NCBI RefSeq assembly: GCF_000750635.1 | Contig: NZ_CCDM010000002.1 | Span: 248,001 to 312,000 of the forward strand | Length of the DNA: 64,000 nt | From: Oceanobacillus jeddahensis | GTDB taxonomy: Bacteria; Bacillota; Bacilli; Bacillales; Amphibacillaceae | Direction: 5' to 3' | Shown: in pieces, positions 1-9,145 of the stretch | Position numbering within the stretch: position 1 is the first letter of the stretch | Layout: every line of letters begins with the position of its first letter | Program-made: the position numbers and the translations under genes | The notes under the pieces: model-generated | Told to the model about the DNA's origin: nothing | The model's input: the letters and a program-made list of their open reading frames with translations, nothing else | Database searches by the model: none

Positions 1-20
1 CTATAAGTAGTCTATTGTAA

Positions 21-56
21 AAACCGTTCGGTGTTAGAGCACCGGGCGGTTTTTAT
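21..56 (+). terminator. Rho-independent terminator of an upstream gene
   Basis: Arms at 21-33 and 40-52 pair over 13 bp (with G-U pairs) around a 6-nt loop, followed by a short T run. No gene precedes it in the window, so it probably ends a gene lying to the left. Between here and 313 I see no supported gene. Confidence 0.75.
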
Positions 57-313
57 TAGTATATTCGTTTATAAATTTATAATACACTATAATTATAAAA
101 ATGTAAACAATTTAAGCAGCTCTGAACATACCCAAAAGGCTCTAACAAAGGGGTTTTCATCGTGTAACAACAAGATACAGGGACAGAAACACCGAAAATG
201 ATGTAACCAAACAAAGAAAATGTTTGGAATATTTTTAATTTGTTCTTATATATTTCTGCTGGTTTCATAATTAATTCTTCTTGTACATAAGCTGAAGCAA
301 GGAGGATGATAAG

Positions 314-499
314 GTGAGTAAAACAGATGAACCAATTAAAAGAATGGCAAATTTGCGATTATCACATGCAGGATTTACTGCGTATTATAAGAGTTTATTA
401 AGCAGAAATCATCATTTGATCAAGGGAAGTCGTGAACATAAATCCTATAAACATTTTTTTCAGAAGGTTCATAAGGAGAATTCTTATCATACTACATAA
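314..499 (+). CDS. Small basic hypothetical protein (61 aa)
   Basis: A GTG start at 314 follows a strong AAGGAGG-like ribosome binding site at about 299-306. The 61-residue product is basic and rich in His, Lys and Ser, with no membrane segment or signal peptide. I do not recognise the family. A terminator-like hairpin follows at 538-569, so it appears to be a single-gene unit. The good ribosome binding site and the flanking terminators argue that it is real; the function is unknown. Confidence 0.6.
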   Translation: MSKTDEPIKRMANLRLSHAGFTAYYKSLLSRNHHLIKGSREHKSYKHFFQKVHKENSYHTT

Positions 500-537
500 A
501 ATTTGCTTTATGTAAAATAAAATCAATGCTTTTTTAT

Positions 538-569
538 CCGTTTGGTATGCTTGTATCAAGCGGTTTTTT
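538..569 (+). terminator. Rho-independent terminator after small protein
   Basis: Arms 538-547 and 554-563 pair over 10 bp with G-U pairs, followed by six T residues. The stretch from here to 837 holds no gene I can support and presumably carries the promoter of the helicase gene. Confidence 0.65.
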
Positions 570-837
570 CATTCATTCAGAAGCTATTTCATATCTTTAT
601 TAGAATCTGGATATTGGTTTTTCATGAGTAACAAAGGAGAATATACAATATTAAGACGGTATTCTCTTTTTAACCTGCTCTAAACAATGCTACAATAATA
701 AAATGTAGTTTATTCTGTGAGAACGAAAGGTAATTATAAACGTGGTGAGACAGTAAGTGTGAACGATACAACAGCTGTCTTTAATAAAAATAAAAGATAT
801 AGATATGTTTGAGATAGAGAAGCAGGAGGAAGTTGGA

Positions 838-2976
838 ATGGTACGGACAAGACAAGATGTGGAACGGTTGGAAGCAGAGCTGAACCGGATTCGCAAAAGT
901 ATTGATATCAACTCGGAGGAGTTATTTAATGATCGTATTAAAGGAATTTGGCAGAGGCTGAAAACAAGCTCAGGAAAAGCGCAATTAAAGAAGATGCCTT
1001 TGGACACCATCTTAACAGTGCAACATGGGCTTCCTATAAACAGCTTGATAGATAATGGTTTGAAAACGATGAATGATATAACGGATTATACAGTACAAGA
1101 TTTGATGCAGTTGGATGAGGTAGATGAGGATACGGCGCAGCAAATTTATTCGGCTGTTACCGGGATAAAAGCATCTGTGTATGAACAGGCAATTCCCCGT
1201 GTGAATCCGGATGATATTTCAGATGTAGATTTTCATTTGCTGGAATCAATTTATAAGAAATGGCATCTGATGAAGATGTTTGAAGAGATGCAGGAGAAGT
1301 TTCAGGAGTATTATAATGAAGCCAAACATGATATTGAGATGGCTAAGAAGCAGAAAGGCTTTTTTGCAGGCTTGTTCCAGCCGAAAGAGGAGAAGGAAAA
1401 AATCCGGTCTGCTTTTGCCAATTTAAATAAAAGCAAGCACCAGAAGGAATTAGATGCAATCAAGCAAAAATTAGATGACATGCTTGAATTTGAAGTAAGT
1501 AAAGAAGAGCTTAAACGACATTTTGAAACAGAAAATGCCTTTTATTATACAGAAATTGAAAAAGCAACCGATTTTGATACGGAGAATGTTTCCGAAAGTT
1601 TACCGGCAGAAGTTGTAGAAGCAGTCAATAACCATCCGCTTGATACGACTGGACTGCATATTACATTAAGAAATTATCAAATTTTTGGTGCGAAGTATGC
1701 CTTGCTTTATAAAAAAACGCTGCTGGGCGATGAGATGGGCTTAGGAAAAACGGTTCAAGCACTTGCTATTCTTAACCATCTCAGGCAAAACCATCAGGGA
1801 CATGCTGTTATTATTTGTCCACTGAGTGTGATTGCCCACTGGAAAAGAGAGATGGAACAGCGTTTTGATTTACAGCCATTTATTTTTCATGGCAGCAATC
1901 GGGAGGAACAGTTTCAAGCTTGGCAAGAAGGTGCTGGTCTTTTAATAACCACCTTTGAATTGGCGGGAACTCTGCCGTTGGAAAATAGCCACCATTTTGA
2001 TGCGTTGATTGTAGATGAGGCACATTACGTGAAGAATCCGAATACCAAACGCTCGCAAAATGTGTATCATTTGGTAGATAGAGCGGAGTATGTCTTACTT
2101 ATGAGCGGAACGCCACTCGAGAATACAGTAGAAGAAATGATGCAGTTGGTTTCTGTTCTACAGCCTGGAATTGCGGAGAATTTATCAGAGGAAATGCTGT
2201 TGCGTAAGCCGCAAGCATTCCGTGAAGCAATTGCTCCGGTTTATTTAAGAAGAAATCGGAAGGACGTATTACATGAGCTTCCAGATCTGGAGATTATTCC
2301 AGAATGGGTTCGTTTTGGTGAAGAAGAGGAGAAGTTCTATCAGCAGGCCGTAAAAGAGGAACAAGTGATGGCGATGCGCCGTGCAGGCTGGCAGGGCGGT
2401 ACTCCAGGTAAATCACCTAAGCTGGAGAAGCTGCTTGAAATCTGTGAGAATGCCAAGGAAAACGGACATAAGGTGCTGGTATACTCTTATTTTAAAGATG
2501 TGATTCAGATAATCAGTGAAAATTTAGAAGAGGGAACTTATCGAACGATGACAGGGGATGTTCCGCATCATAAAAGACAGGAAATGATTGATGCCTTTAC
2601 AGTGGATGAAGCGGGTTCTGTTTTGGTCAGCCAGATTACTGCCGGCGGTGTCGGGGTGAATATCCAAGCTGCCAATGTGGTTATTTTATGCGAACCGCAG
2701 TGGAAGCCGACAATGGAGGAACAGGCTATCAGCCGTGCTTATCGAATGGGACAATCCCGGAATGTGGTTGTGTATCGTTTACTGACAGAGGATAGCATCG
2801 ATGTGGCAATGCTGGAAATGTTAGGGGAAAAAGCGAATCTCTTTCATTTATTCTCCAAAGAGTCGGATACAGCGTCCCGTATCTTGGAGGAGCAGGAGCA
2901 AGAAGAGGAAGAAGCGTCTATTCAGAAAAAAGTGTTGGAATTGGAGAAAGACCGGTATATGGATACGGTGCGTTAA
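838..2976 (+). CDS. SNF2-family DEAD/DEAH-box helicase
   Basis: 712-residue SNF2-type ATPase, a DNA translocase or remodeller acting on double-stranded DNA in the cytoplasm. The N-terminal ~250 residues are helical and charged. The ATPase core follows, with Walker A DEMGLGKT near residue 298, the DEAH box in VDEAHYVKN near 393, and motif III LMSGTPLEN. The C-terminal helicase lobe ends in ITAGGVGVNIQ and QAISRAYRMGQSR near residue 631. I chose ATG 838 because GGAGGAAG lies just upstream; the frame is open to an ATG at 805 that lacks a ribosome binding site. It stands alone. The core fold is certain, the cellular role (repair or stress) is not. Confidence 0.9.
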   Translation: MVRTRQDVERLEAELNRIRKSIDINSEELFNDRIKGIWQRLKTSSGKAQLKKMPLDTILTVQHGLPINSLIDNGLKTMNDITDYTVQDLMQLDEVDEDTAQQIYSAVTGIKASVYEQAIPRVNPDDISDVDFHLLESIYKKWHLMKMFEEMQEKFQEYYNEAKHDIEMAKKQKGFFAGLFQPKEEKEKIRSAFANLNKSKHQKELDAIKQKLDDMLEFEVSKEELKRHFETENAFYYTEIEKATDFDTENVSESLPAEVVEAVNNHPLDTTGLHITLRNYQIFGAKYALLYKKTLLGDEMGLGKTVQALAILNHLRQNHQGHAVIICPLSVIAHWKREMEQRFDLQPFIFHGSNREEQFQAWQEGAGLLITTFELAGTLPLENSHHFDALIVDEAHYVKNPNTKRSQNVYHLVDRAEYVLLMSGTPLENTVEEMMQLVSVLQPGIAENLSEEMLLRKPQAFREAIAPVYLRRNRKDVLHELPDLEIIPEWVRFGEEEEKFYQQAVKEEQVMAMRRAGWQGGTPGKSPKLEKLLEICENAKENGHKVLVYSYFKDVIQIISENLEEGTYRTMTGDVPHHKRQEMIDAFTVDEAGSVLVSQITAGGVGVNIQAANVVILCEPQWKPTMEEQAISRAYRMGQSRNVVVYRLLTEDSIDVAMLEMLGEKANLFHLFSKESDTASRILEEQEQEEEEASIQKKVLELEKDRYMDTVR

Positions 2977-3001
2977 AAAGAAATCATTTAAAATATAATT
3001 T

Positions 3002-3049
3002 GGCAGTCTTATTGAAAATTGGATAAATCATGTTCCTGATAAGACTGCC
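3002..3049. terminator. Inverted repeat between convergent genes, possible terminator
   Basis: Arms 3002-3012 and 3039-3049 are a perfect 11-bp inverted repeat, but the loop is 26 nt and the T run is poor. It lies between the helicase gene and the convergent LysR gene, where a two-way terminator is expected. Confidence 0.4.
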
Positions 3050-3125
3050 TTAAATTCCAAAACGACATTAATAAATTATTTATGTATGCAAGCATAATTT
3101 TCTGATTTAGTAGATGAGAGTATAA

Positions 3126-4049
3126 TTATTGATAAATTCCTTTTAGAGAATCAATAAATAATTTTGATATATTCGTAATATAAGTATCTTTCTTATATAC
3201 AACTGCTAAGGGCCATATCAAACTAGCATCATTTAGTGTAAAGACCTCAATATTATTTGGAAGTTGCTTACCTTTTAGTCCGCCTTCAGGCATAAAGGTA
3301 AATCCCATTCCAGCAGAAACTAGATTGATTGCTGTAGTTAAATTTTCAGTTTCTAATAGATTTTTTGGTTCGAAATGTTTTTTGCTGAAGTGATGTAAAA
3401 TAGCTGACGTTAAATTTTGACCTGGTTTAGTAATAATAAAAAGCTCAGGTTCTAATATGGAAATATCTATAGTAGGATATTTCTTAAGGTTATCTGCTTT
3501 CGATTTCGTTTTTTTTACTAAGGGATGATCCTTATTACCTACAAGTAATATTTCTTCTTCCATCAAGGTGTCATAAGTAAGCTTTGAAAAATCCATGTCG
3601 GTTGGTAAGTTCATTACAGCAAAATCAATCTTTTCATTCAAAAGCTCTCTTATTAAGAAATTTGATTTCCCCTCCGTAATATCTATTTCAATATTTGGGT
3701 GAGTAGTTGTAAAGAAAGGCAGAATTTCCGGCAATAAAGAAGTGCCTCTCCAAATAGCAAGGCCAAACCGAATTTTCCCGCGATTGCTTGATTGTATTTC
3801 AGAAAACTCTTTCTGTAGTTGCTTTTCAAGCGTCATGATCTGTAATATATATTGATAATAGCGTTCACCAGTGTAGTTAAGTTTTAATGGTGATGCATTA
3901 CGGTCAAATAATTCAACCCCAAGATTTTCCTCTAGTCTTTTTAAATATTTACTAAGAGAAGGCTGAGAAATATATAACTTTTTTGCTGCTTTCGAAAGGC
4001 CCTCCTCCTCTACAATAGTCAAAAAATATTCAAAATTTTTAAACAGCAT
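3126..4049 (-). CDS. LysR-family transcriptional regulator
   Basis: 307-residue LysR-type regulator. Residues 1-60 form the winged helix-turn-helix (SKAAKKLYISQPSLSKYLKRLEE), followed by a two-lobed effector domain. The start has an AAGGAG site 8 nt upstream. The gene is divergent from the SLC13-type carrier operon at 4279, the usual arrangement when a LysR protein controls its neighbour in response to a pathway metabolite. I infer that it regulates the carrier-dehydrogenase-aldolase operon. A dyad at 4082-4098 in the shared promoter region is a candidate binding site. The effector is unknown. Confidence 0.88.
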   Translation of the reverse strand: MLFKNFEYFLTIVEEEGLSKAAKKLYISQPSLSKYLKRLEENLGVELFDRNASPLKLNYTGERYYQYILQIMTLEKQLQKEFSEIQSSNRGKIRFGLAIWRGTSLLPEILPFFTTTHPNIEIDITEGKSNFLIRELLNEKIDFAVMNLPTDMDFSKLTYDTLMEEEILLVGNKDHPLVKKTKSKADNLKKYPTIDISILEPELFIITKPGQNLTSAILHHFSKKHFEPKNLLETENLTTAINLVSAGMGFTFMPEGGLKGKQLPNNIEVFTLNDASLIWPLAVVYKKDTYITNISKLFIDSLKGIYQ

Positions 4050-4081
4050 TTTGTAGTCTCCTTTTACTATATAACCAAAAG

Positions 4082-4098
4082 TCTATAATCACTATAGA
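4082..4098. promoter_or_regulatory. Candidate LysR-type operator dyad
   Basis: Perfect TCTATA-N5-TATAGA dyad in the divergent intergenic region, 33 bp upstream of the LysR start and about 180 bp from the carrier start. It fits the T-N11-A pattern of LysR-type sites. This is inference from position and symmetry only. Confidence 0.4.
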
Positions 4099-4278
4099 AT
4101 AAATCCCATTATTAATCAAATCGATATTGTTATAAGATAAATATTAACGATAATTCAATTGAAATAGTCAATTTAATGTAAGCGTATTCTTTGAGTATTT
4201 CTATTGAATGTTGTTTTATGAATAATCTGCGCAGATATAATTCAATGAAATTACACATTAATATTATAGGAGGAAAAT

Positions 4279-5556
4279 ATGAATATTGAAGCTATTATTA
4301 CATTGGTTGTTCTTGCCATCATGGTATTCTTTTTTGTTACAGAAAGAATTCCGTTAGCAGTTACTTCTGTCACTGGAGCACTAGTTTTAGCTTCACTTGG
4401 GATTATAGATAAGTCAGTCGTTTTTGAATCTATGGGAGGATCCACAATTGTATTATTAGCGGCCATGATGATTATAGGGTCAGCACTTTTCCATACAGGT
4501 ATAGCCGAAACGTTAAGTATTGGCATAACCAAAATAACGGGAACCTCAGAAAATGGAATTATGATCGCCGTGGTCTTAGTGGCATTATTACTATCTTCCA
4601 TCGCGAGTGGACTTGGAGTCGTTGCAATGATGCTGCCAATTGTCATTGCAATGAGTATGAAAGCAAATATATCGGTTTCTAGACAGTTAATTCCCCTTTC
4701 GTTTGCAGCGAGTGTTGGCGGAAATTTAACTTTAGCTGGTGCAGCAAGTAATGTAAGTACTGCCGGTTTAATTGAAGATATGGGAATCTCATTCATTTCG
4801 TTTTTTGAAATTGGTAAAGTTGGGATACCCATTGCTATTCTATTTTTAATTTATTTTCTTACAATTGGTAAGAAAGCGTTGACAAAAGGGGACACATCTA
4901 ACCATGACTATTTGGAGGAGTATACGCATAAAAGCAGTGAAAGTAATGTATTTAGCCCTGCTAAAGCAATCATCGCAGGCGTTATTCTTGTAGCTGTATT
5001 AATTGCTATGGCAATTAATCATGATAGTTTCCCTATGTATTTTGTTGCTGCTGTAGGAGCTATATTGTTAATTTTAACAAGGTGTATGTCGGAAAAAGAT
5101 GCAATAAAATCGATTGACTGGCCAACATTGTTTATTGTTGGAGGAATGAGCGCTGTCTCAAAAGCAATGACTGATAGCGGTGCAGGTACATTAATTGCTG
5201 ATGGTGTTGTTCAGGTATTAGGAGAAGAACCAAATAAACTTTTATTTTTATTCTTGGTACTAGTGATAACAATGTTATTAACAAATATGATGATGAATAC
5301 ATCAACTGTTCTTTTGGTTACTCCATTGTTAATTCCAATTGCCGTTACCATTGATGTTAATCCTGTGGCTATAGGTATAGCAATATGCGTAGCTGCTTCA
5401 GCTCCTTTCTTAACACCTGTTGGTTCGGGGACTAATACGTTAATCATCAAGCCAGGGAATTTAAGCTTTAGAGATTTTTTTATTCCAGGTATTGGACTTT
5501 CTGCAGTTGTGCTCGTTGGTAGCATGATGCTAATTCCATTATTTTGGCCATTGTAA
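4279..5556 (+). CDS. SLC13/ArsB-NhaD superfamily anion transporter
   Basis: 425-residue polytopic membrane protein of the ion transporter superfamily (divalent anion:Na+ symporter type). About 11-12 hydrophobic segments are visible. Two inverted repeat units carry the family's polar hairpin motifs: GNLTLAGAASNVSTAGL near residues 148-164 and TPVGSGTNTLIIKPGN near 380. Members carry di- and tricarboxylates, sulfate or related acids. It is the first gene of an operon with a 2-hydroxyacid dehydrogenase and an RraA-type aldolase, so a hydroxy- or keto-dicarboxylate is a likely substrate. That assignment is inference. AGGAGG precedes the ATG. Confidence 0.85.
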   Translation: MNIEAIITLVVLAIMVFFFVTERIPLAVTSVTGALVLASLGIIDKSVVFESMGGSTIVLLAAMMIIGSALFHTGIAETLSIGITKITGTSENGIMIAVVLVALLLSSIASGLGVVAMMLPIVIAMSMKANISVSRQLIPLSFAASVGGNLTLAGAASNVSTAGLIEDMGISFISFFEIGKVGIPIAILFLIYFLTIGKKALTKGDTSNHDYLEEYTHKSSESNVFSPAKAIIAGVILVAVLIAMAINHDSFPMYFVAAVGAILLILTRCMSEKDAIKSIDWPTLFIVGGMSAVSKAMTDSGAGTLIADGVVQVLGEEPNKLLFLFLVLVITMLLTNMMMNTSTVLLVTPLLIPIAVTIDVNPVAIGIAICVAASAPFLTPVGSGTNTLIIKPGNLSFRDFFIPGIGLSAVVLVGSMMLIPLFWPL

Positions 5557-5582
5557 TAGAACTAGAAGAAGGAGTTTTACAG

Positions 5583-6599
5583 ATGAAAAAAGCTATTGTA
5601 GTTGACAAGGATTATGGAAGCGTAACAATAGACGATTTGAATATATTGAAAGAAAAATTTAAAGAAGAAAGTATAGAGTTGGAATTAAAACATTTTTATT
5701 CAGAAGATGAAATAATATCAGAATGTCAAGAAGCCGAAGCAATTTTAGGTACAGGAAATCCACCAATGAGTGAAAAGGTGATTTCGAAATTGCCAAACCT
5801 TAAAATGATACAAAGGTTTGGCATAGGAGTTAATTCAATTAATCTCTCTGCTGCAACAGAAAATCATAAAATTGTGTCATATATGCCTGGCTTCTGTTTA
5901 GATGAATTGGCTGCTCATGCTACATCTATGATTTTAAGTTTAATTCGTAATACAGCTTATTATGATCGGCGTATCAGACAAGGAGAATGGCCGAAAGCAG
6001 AATATTATACACCAAAATCTATTTCAGAGATGACTATAGGCTTATATGGATTTGGTGGTTCTGCAAAGGAATTATACAAAATTTTCAATGGAGGGTTTCA
6101 ATCAAGAGTAATAGCTTGTGACCCATATGTGTCAGAAGAAATAAAGGAAATGTTTAATATAGATTTTGTAGATTTTCATACAATGTTAAAAGAATCAGAT
6201 GTTGTTTCTTTACATGCTCCTCTCAATACAGAAACAAGGCATATTTTTAATGAAGAAGCATTTAAAAAAATGAAAAATGATGCAATGATTATAAATGTTG
6301 CTAGAGGTCCGTTAATTGATGAAGATGCGTTGGTAGATGCGTTAAAGACAAGAGAAATTCGTTTTGCAGGATTAGACGTTTTTGAGAATGAACCGTTAGA
6401 TAAAAAATCTAAATTGAGAAATATGGAAAATGTTATTCTAACTAGTCATAGCGCTTTTTATGGTGAAGGTTCTAAGCAAAAGCAACTAAAATGGGCATTT
6501 GAACTTGTCAGCCAAGTTTTAAATAGAAATACGATAAAAAAAGAATTCATTGCAAATAAAGAAATTTTTGACACAAATATAAAAATGACATTTAAATAG
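5583..6599 (+). CDS. D-isomer-specific 2-hydroxyacid dehydrogenase
   Basis: 338-residue NAD(P)-dependent oxidoreductase interconverting a D-2-hydroxyacid and a 2-keto acid. The nucleotide-binding loop reads GLYGFGGSAKELYK. The catalytic Arg lies in INVARGPLIDEDAL, the Glu in FENEPL and the His in TSHSAF. I chose ATG 5583, preceded by AAGGAG; the frame is open back to 5544, overlapping the transporter, but that start lacks a site. The stop is 12 nt before the aldolase start, so the three genes form an operon. The Gly loop is slightly degenerate relative to GxGxxG. Substrate unknown. Confidence 0.85.
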   Translation: MKKAIVVDKDYGSVTIDDLNILKEKFKEESIELELKHFYSEDEIISECQEAEAILGTGNPPMSEKVISKLPNLKMIQRFGIGVNSINLSAATENHKIVSYMPGFCLDELAAHATSMILSLIRNTAYYDRRIRQGEWPKAEYYTPKSISEMTIGLYGFGGSAKELYKIFNGGFQSRVIACDPYVSEEIKEMFNIDFVDFHTMLKESDVVSLHAPLNTETRHIFNEEAFKKMKNDAMIINVARGPLIDEDALVDALKTREIRFAGLDVFENEPLDKKSKLRNMENVILTSHSAFYGEGSKQKQLKWAFELVSQVLNRNTIKKEFIANKEIFDTNIKMTFK

Positions 6600-6611
6600 G
6601 GAGTTGAAAGA

Positions 6612-7289
6612 ATGAGTGATGTAGGATGTTTAATAGTAAATAACTTTGAAAGACCAGAGCCTGATTTAGTGAATGCATTTAAAGGGATACCGGTTGCAAA
6701 CATTGATGATTGTATGGGCCGGATGGGTGCAGTTGATTCTATAATAAGACCAATGAATAAAAGCCCGTTGCTTGGTGTAGCATTTACCGTAAAAGTTCCT
6801 GAAGGAGACAATTTAATGTTTCATAAAGCAATGGATATGGCTAAACCAGGAGATATAATTATGATCGATGCTGCGGGTTATACTCAGAGAGCGATTCTAG
6901 GAGAATTAATGATTTCTTATTGTAAATCAAGAGGAATTACTGGTGTTGTTGTAGATGGGAGTATAAGAGATGCAGAAGCATTAGAAGCAATGGACTTCCC
7001 CATATATGCAAAGGGGGTTAGCCCCAACGGTCCTTATAAAAATGGACCAGGTGAAATTAATGTTCCGATCTCGATTGGTGGAAAAGTGGTTTCCCCTGGA
7101 GATATTGTTGTTGGAGATCAAGATGGTATAGTTATAATTGACCCTGACGGCGCAAAAGAATTAGCTTTAGAAACGAGAAAAGTAACAGAGAAAGAAGATT
7201 TGATTATGAATAAAATTTTAACTGAAGGGGTGTATGAACGTCCTTGGGTAGATAAAAAATTGGACGAACTTGGTTTTGTCTATAAGTGA
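6612..7289 (+). CDS. RraA-family aldolase/decarboxylase-like protein
   Basis: 225-residue member of the RraA/HMG-CHA aldolase family. Visible motifs are VANIDDCMGRMG near residue 30, the central GVVVDGSIRDAEAL whose Arg-Asp pair forms the metal and substrate site, and a C-terminal PGDIVVGDQDGIVII. Family members cleave 4-hydroxy-4-methyl-2-oxoglutarate to pyruvate or decarboxylate oxaloacetate; others (RraA) bind RNase E. Position behind an organic acid carrier and a 2-hydroxyacid dehydrogenase supports a catabolic enzyme, inferred to release pyruvate. It is the last gene of the operon. Confidence 0.85.
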   Translation: MSDVGCLIVNNFERPEPDLVNAFKGIPVANIDDCMGRMGAVDSIIRPMNKSPLLGVAFTVKVPEGDNLMFHKAMDMAKPGDIIMIDAAGYTQRAILGELMISYCKSRGITGVVVDGSIRDAEALEAMDFPIYAKGVSPNGPYKNGPGEINVPISIGGKVVSPGDIVVGDQDGIVIIDPDGAKELALETRKVTEKEDLIMNKILTEGVYERPWVDKKLDELGFVYK

Positions 7290-7415
7290 TTTATAAATAC
7301 AATTACTCCTGTAAAATAATGAAGATTCTTATATTTTCACGTCATAAAGCATAGAGTATGTTTTGTTTGCAAGGGCACCGGGAAAACTTTTTATAACTAG
7401 AAAGGGAGGCATTTC

Positions 7416-7619
7416 ATGACTTCATTTAAAGAAAGAGCCAGATATGCCCGTTTTAAAAAGGTTCTGGGTGCCATTATTGTTATGCCCATTATTGCTGTAC
7501 TTGGATTTTTAAATGTGATTCCCGTGTCAAATGCGGTTTCATGGTTAGCGTTAGCTGCTTTTATTGTGAGTCTGATTGTTTTCTTTGTTTCATTTAAAGG
7601 AAAGAAACCGCAAGTTTAA
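7416..7619 (+). CDS. Small two-helix membrane protein
   Basis: 67 residues with two hydrophobic segments (about 19-35 and 42-60), a basic N-terminus and a basic tail GKKPQV. AAAGGGAGG lies 7 nt before the ATG, and a terminator follows at 7668-7697, so it is probably a real single-gene unit. No recognised family; it is placed in the cell membrane from hydrophobicity only. Confidence 0.6.
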   Translation: MTSFKERARYARFKKVLGAIIVMPIIAVLGFLNVIPVSNAVSWLALAAFIVSLIVFFVSFKGKKPQV

Positions 7620-7667
7620 GGGTAAAACAATGAAAAAGGTTAGTGTAGCAGTTCTAATAAGGGAAGG

Positions 7668-7697
7668 AGAGCATGGTCTGTGACGATGCTCTTTTCT
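7668..7697 (+). terminator. Terminator after small membrane protein
   Basis: Arms 7668-7674 and 7686-7692 form a 7-bp stem with an 11-nt loop followed by a T-rich tail. Confidence 0.6.
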
Positions 7698-7850
7698 TAT
7701 GAGGAAGTGGTGGAAGTTTTTACAATAGCTAAAAGTACTTGAGCTTCTTGATTTCATTAGATTTTTCGAAACAAAAGTGGAATCATTATACTGGTTGTAT
7801 TTCAGAATAATTGCTAAAATATAAATAATCCAACGAAAGGAAGTGCTCTA

Positions 7851-8732
7851 TTGTTTACAGTCCCCATTGTACTAGAAGAAGCAGATTACATGAAACATGA
7901 TCGGCTGACGAAAAAGCTGATACAAGAATTTTTCGAGGAATTTATCGAAGGCTTCTTCCCCGACCTTCACTCCCACATTGATTTCTCCAACGTCACATTT
8001 CTTGAACAGGAAGTCTACCTGGATTATCTTGAAGGCTCCAAAAAGGAAATTGACGTGCTCGCCGAAGTAAAGTTGCATCACGAGGATAAAATTCTCCATA
8101 TTCATACCGAAGCACAATCCACCCATGAAGCAGATTTTCCTGAAAGAATGTTTCTCTACTTTGCTTACCTCTATGCCAAACACCGCAAACCAATTCAACC
8201 TATCGCCGTTTTGAGTTATAATAGGAAACAAGAAGAACCGACGCAATTCAAAGTCAATACACCTACCCAAGAAGTACTTCAATTTAACTTTTTACAATTA
8301 CAATTAAAAAAGAAAAACTGGAAAGAATATATTCAATCAGACAACCCGGCGGCAGCCGCGTTGCTTAGTCAGATGGGCTATGAAGAACATGAGCGTGTCC
8401 AAGTAAAGCTGGAATTTCTGCGAATGATTACCCGTTTGAAAATCAATCCGGCGCAAATGGAGTTCCTATATGGTTATTTCGAGACTTATTTAAAACTAAA
8501 CAAAGAGGAGGAAAAACAGATGATGGAGAAAATGGAAAACTTGCCGGAAGAGGAAAAAGAAATGGTCATGCAGCTGCCGAATTCTTATTTTGAAAGAGGA
8601 AAGCAAGAAGGGATAAAAAAGCGGAACCAGGAATTAGCTTTGAAACTGTTAGCAAGAGGTATGTCAATGAGTGACATTGCGGAAATTACAGACTTAAGCG
8701 AAGCAGAAATTAAAAGGCTTGCTGGTGAGTAA
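7851..8732 (+). CDS. Rpn-family recombination-promoting nuclease / transposase-like protein
   Basis: 293 residues with the PD-(D/E)XK nuclease core of the Rpn/YhgA family. The candidate catalytic signature is KEIDVLAEVKL followed by HIHTEAQS near residues 65-90; it needs alignment to confirm. The C-terminal ~60 residues are a helical acidic tail ending in a short helix-turn-helix-like unit (MSMSDIAEITDLSEAEIKRL). Family members nick or degrade DNA and promote RecA-independent recombination. TTG 7851 is chosen because GAAAGGAAG lies 8 nt upstream; an ATG at 7890 is the alternative. A decayed copy of its 3' end follows at 8829-9064, separated by a terminator. Confidence 0.8.
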   Translation: MFTVPIVLEEADYMKHDRLTKKLIQEFFEEFIEGFFPDLHSHIDFSNVTFLEQEVYLDYLEGSKKEIDVLAEVKLHHEDKILHIHTEAQSTHEADFPERMFLYFAYLYAKHRKPIQPIAVLSYNRKQEEPTQFKVNTPTQEVLQFNFLQLQLKKKNWKEYIQSDNPAAAALLSQMGYEEHERVQVKLEFLRMITRLKINPAQMEFLYGYFETYLKLNKEEEKQMMEKMENLPEEEKEMVMQLPNSYFERGKQEGIKKRNQELALKLLARGMSMSDIAEITDLSEAEIKRLAGE

Positions 8733-8764
8733 ACAAATAAAATAGATTATCTGTTTCAATTAAC

Positions 8765-8808
8765 AAACAAAGTGAGCTGGTTTCATTGTAAATTGGCTCA
8801 CTTTGTTT
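8765..8808 (+). terminator. Terminator of the Rpn gene
   Basis: A perfect 13-bp inverted repeat (8765-8777 with 8796-8808), 33 bp after the stop codon. The T run is short, so termination strength is uncertain. Confidence 0.55.
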
Positions 8809-8828
8809 ACATGAAGCAAAACTTACTG

Positions 8829-9064
8829 CGAGGCTTATTTAAAATTAAACAAATAGAAAGCGCAAATGATGAAGAAAATGGGAAACCTGCCAGCAGAGGA
8901 AAAAGAAATGATCATGCAGTTGCCGAATTCTTATTTTGAGAGAGGGAAAGAAGAAGGAAGAAAGGAAATAGCTGTAGAATTGCTGGATAAGGGGAGTCCA
9001 TCAGTCAGGCAGCGGAAATTAAAAAATTAACCGAAAAAGTAGTGGAAAAGCTTGCGAGTAGATG
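8829..9064 (+). pseudogene. Decayed partial duplicate of the Rpn gene 3' end
   Basis: This stretch repeats the last ~80 codons of the preceding Rpn gene. It matches at EAYLKLNK (here followed by an in-frame TAG), then MMKKMGNLPAEEKEM, MQLPNSYFERGK, and after a one-base frameshift near 8993 the tail AAEIKKLTEKVVEKLAS. The N-terminal nuclease part is missing, so no active enzyme can be made. It is either the remnant of a second full gene lost by deletion or a tandem duplication of the 3' end. Divergence from the intact copy is considerable, so the event is not recent. Confidence 0.75.
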
Positions 9065-9145
9065 ATATTGCCGGAAAAATAATTTTGTATCAGTAAACTT
9101 AAAAAGAGGAGCGGTTATGAAACCTGCCCCCTTATCACATGAAAG

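Noticed and set aside
77..268. 63-codon minus-strand frame
   Set aside because: Weak ribosome binding site, Cys-rich AT-driven composition, no family pattern; kept as non-coding.
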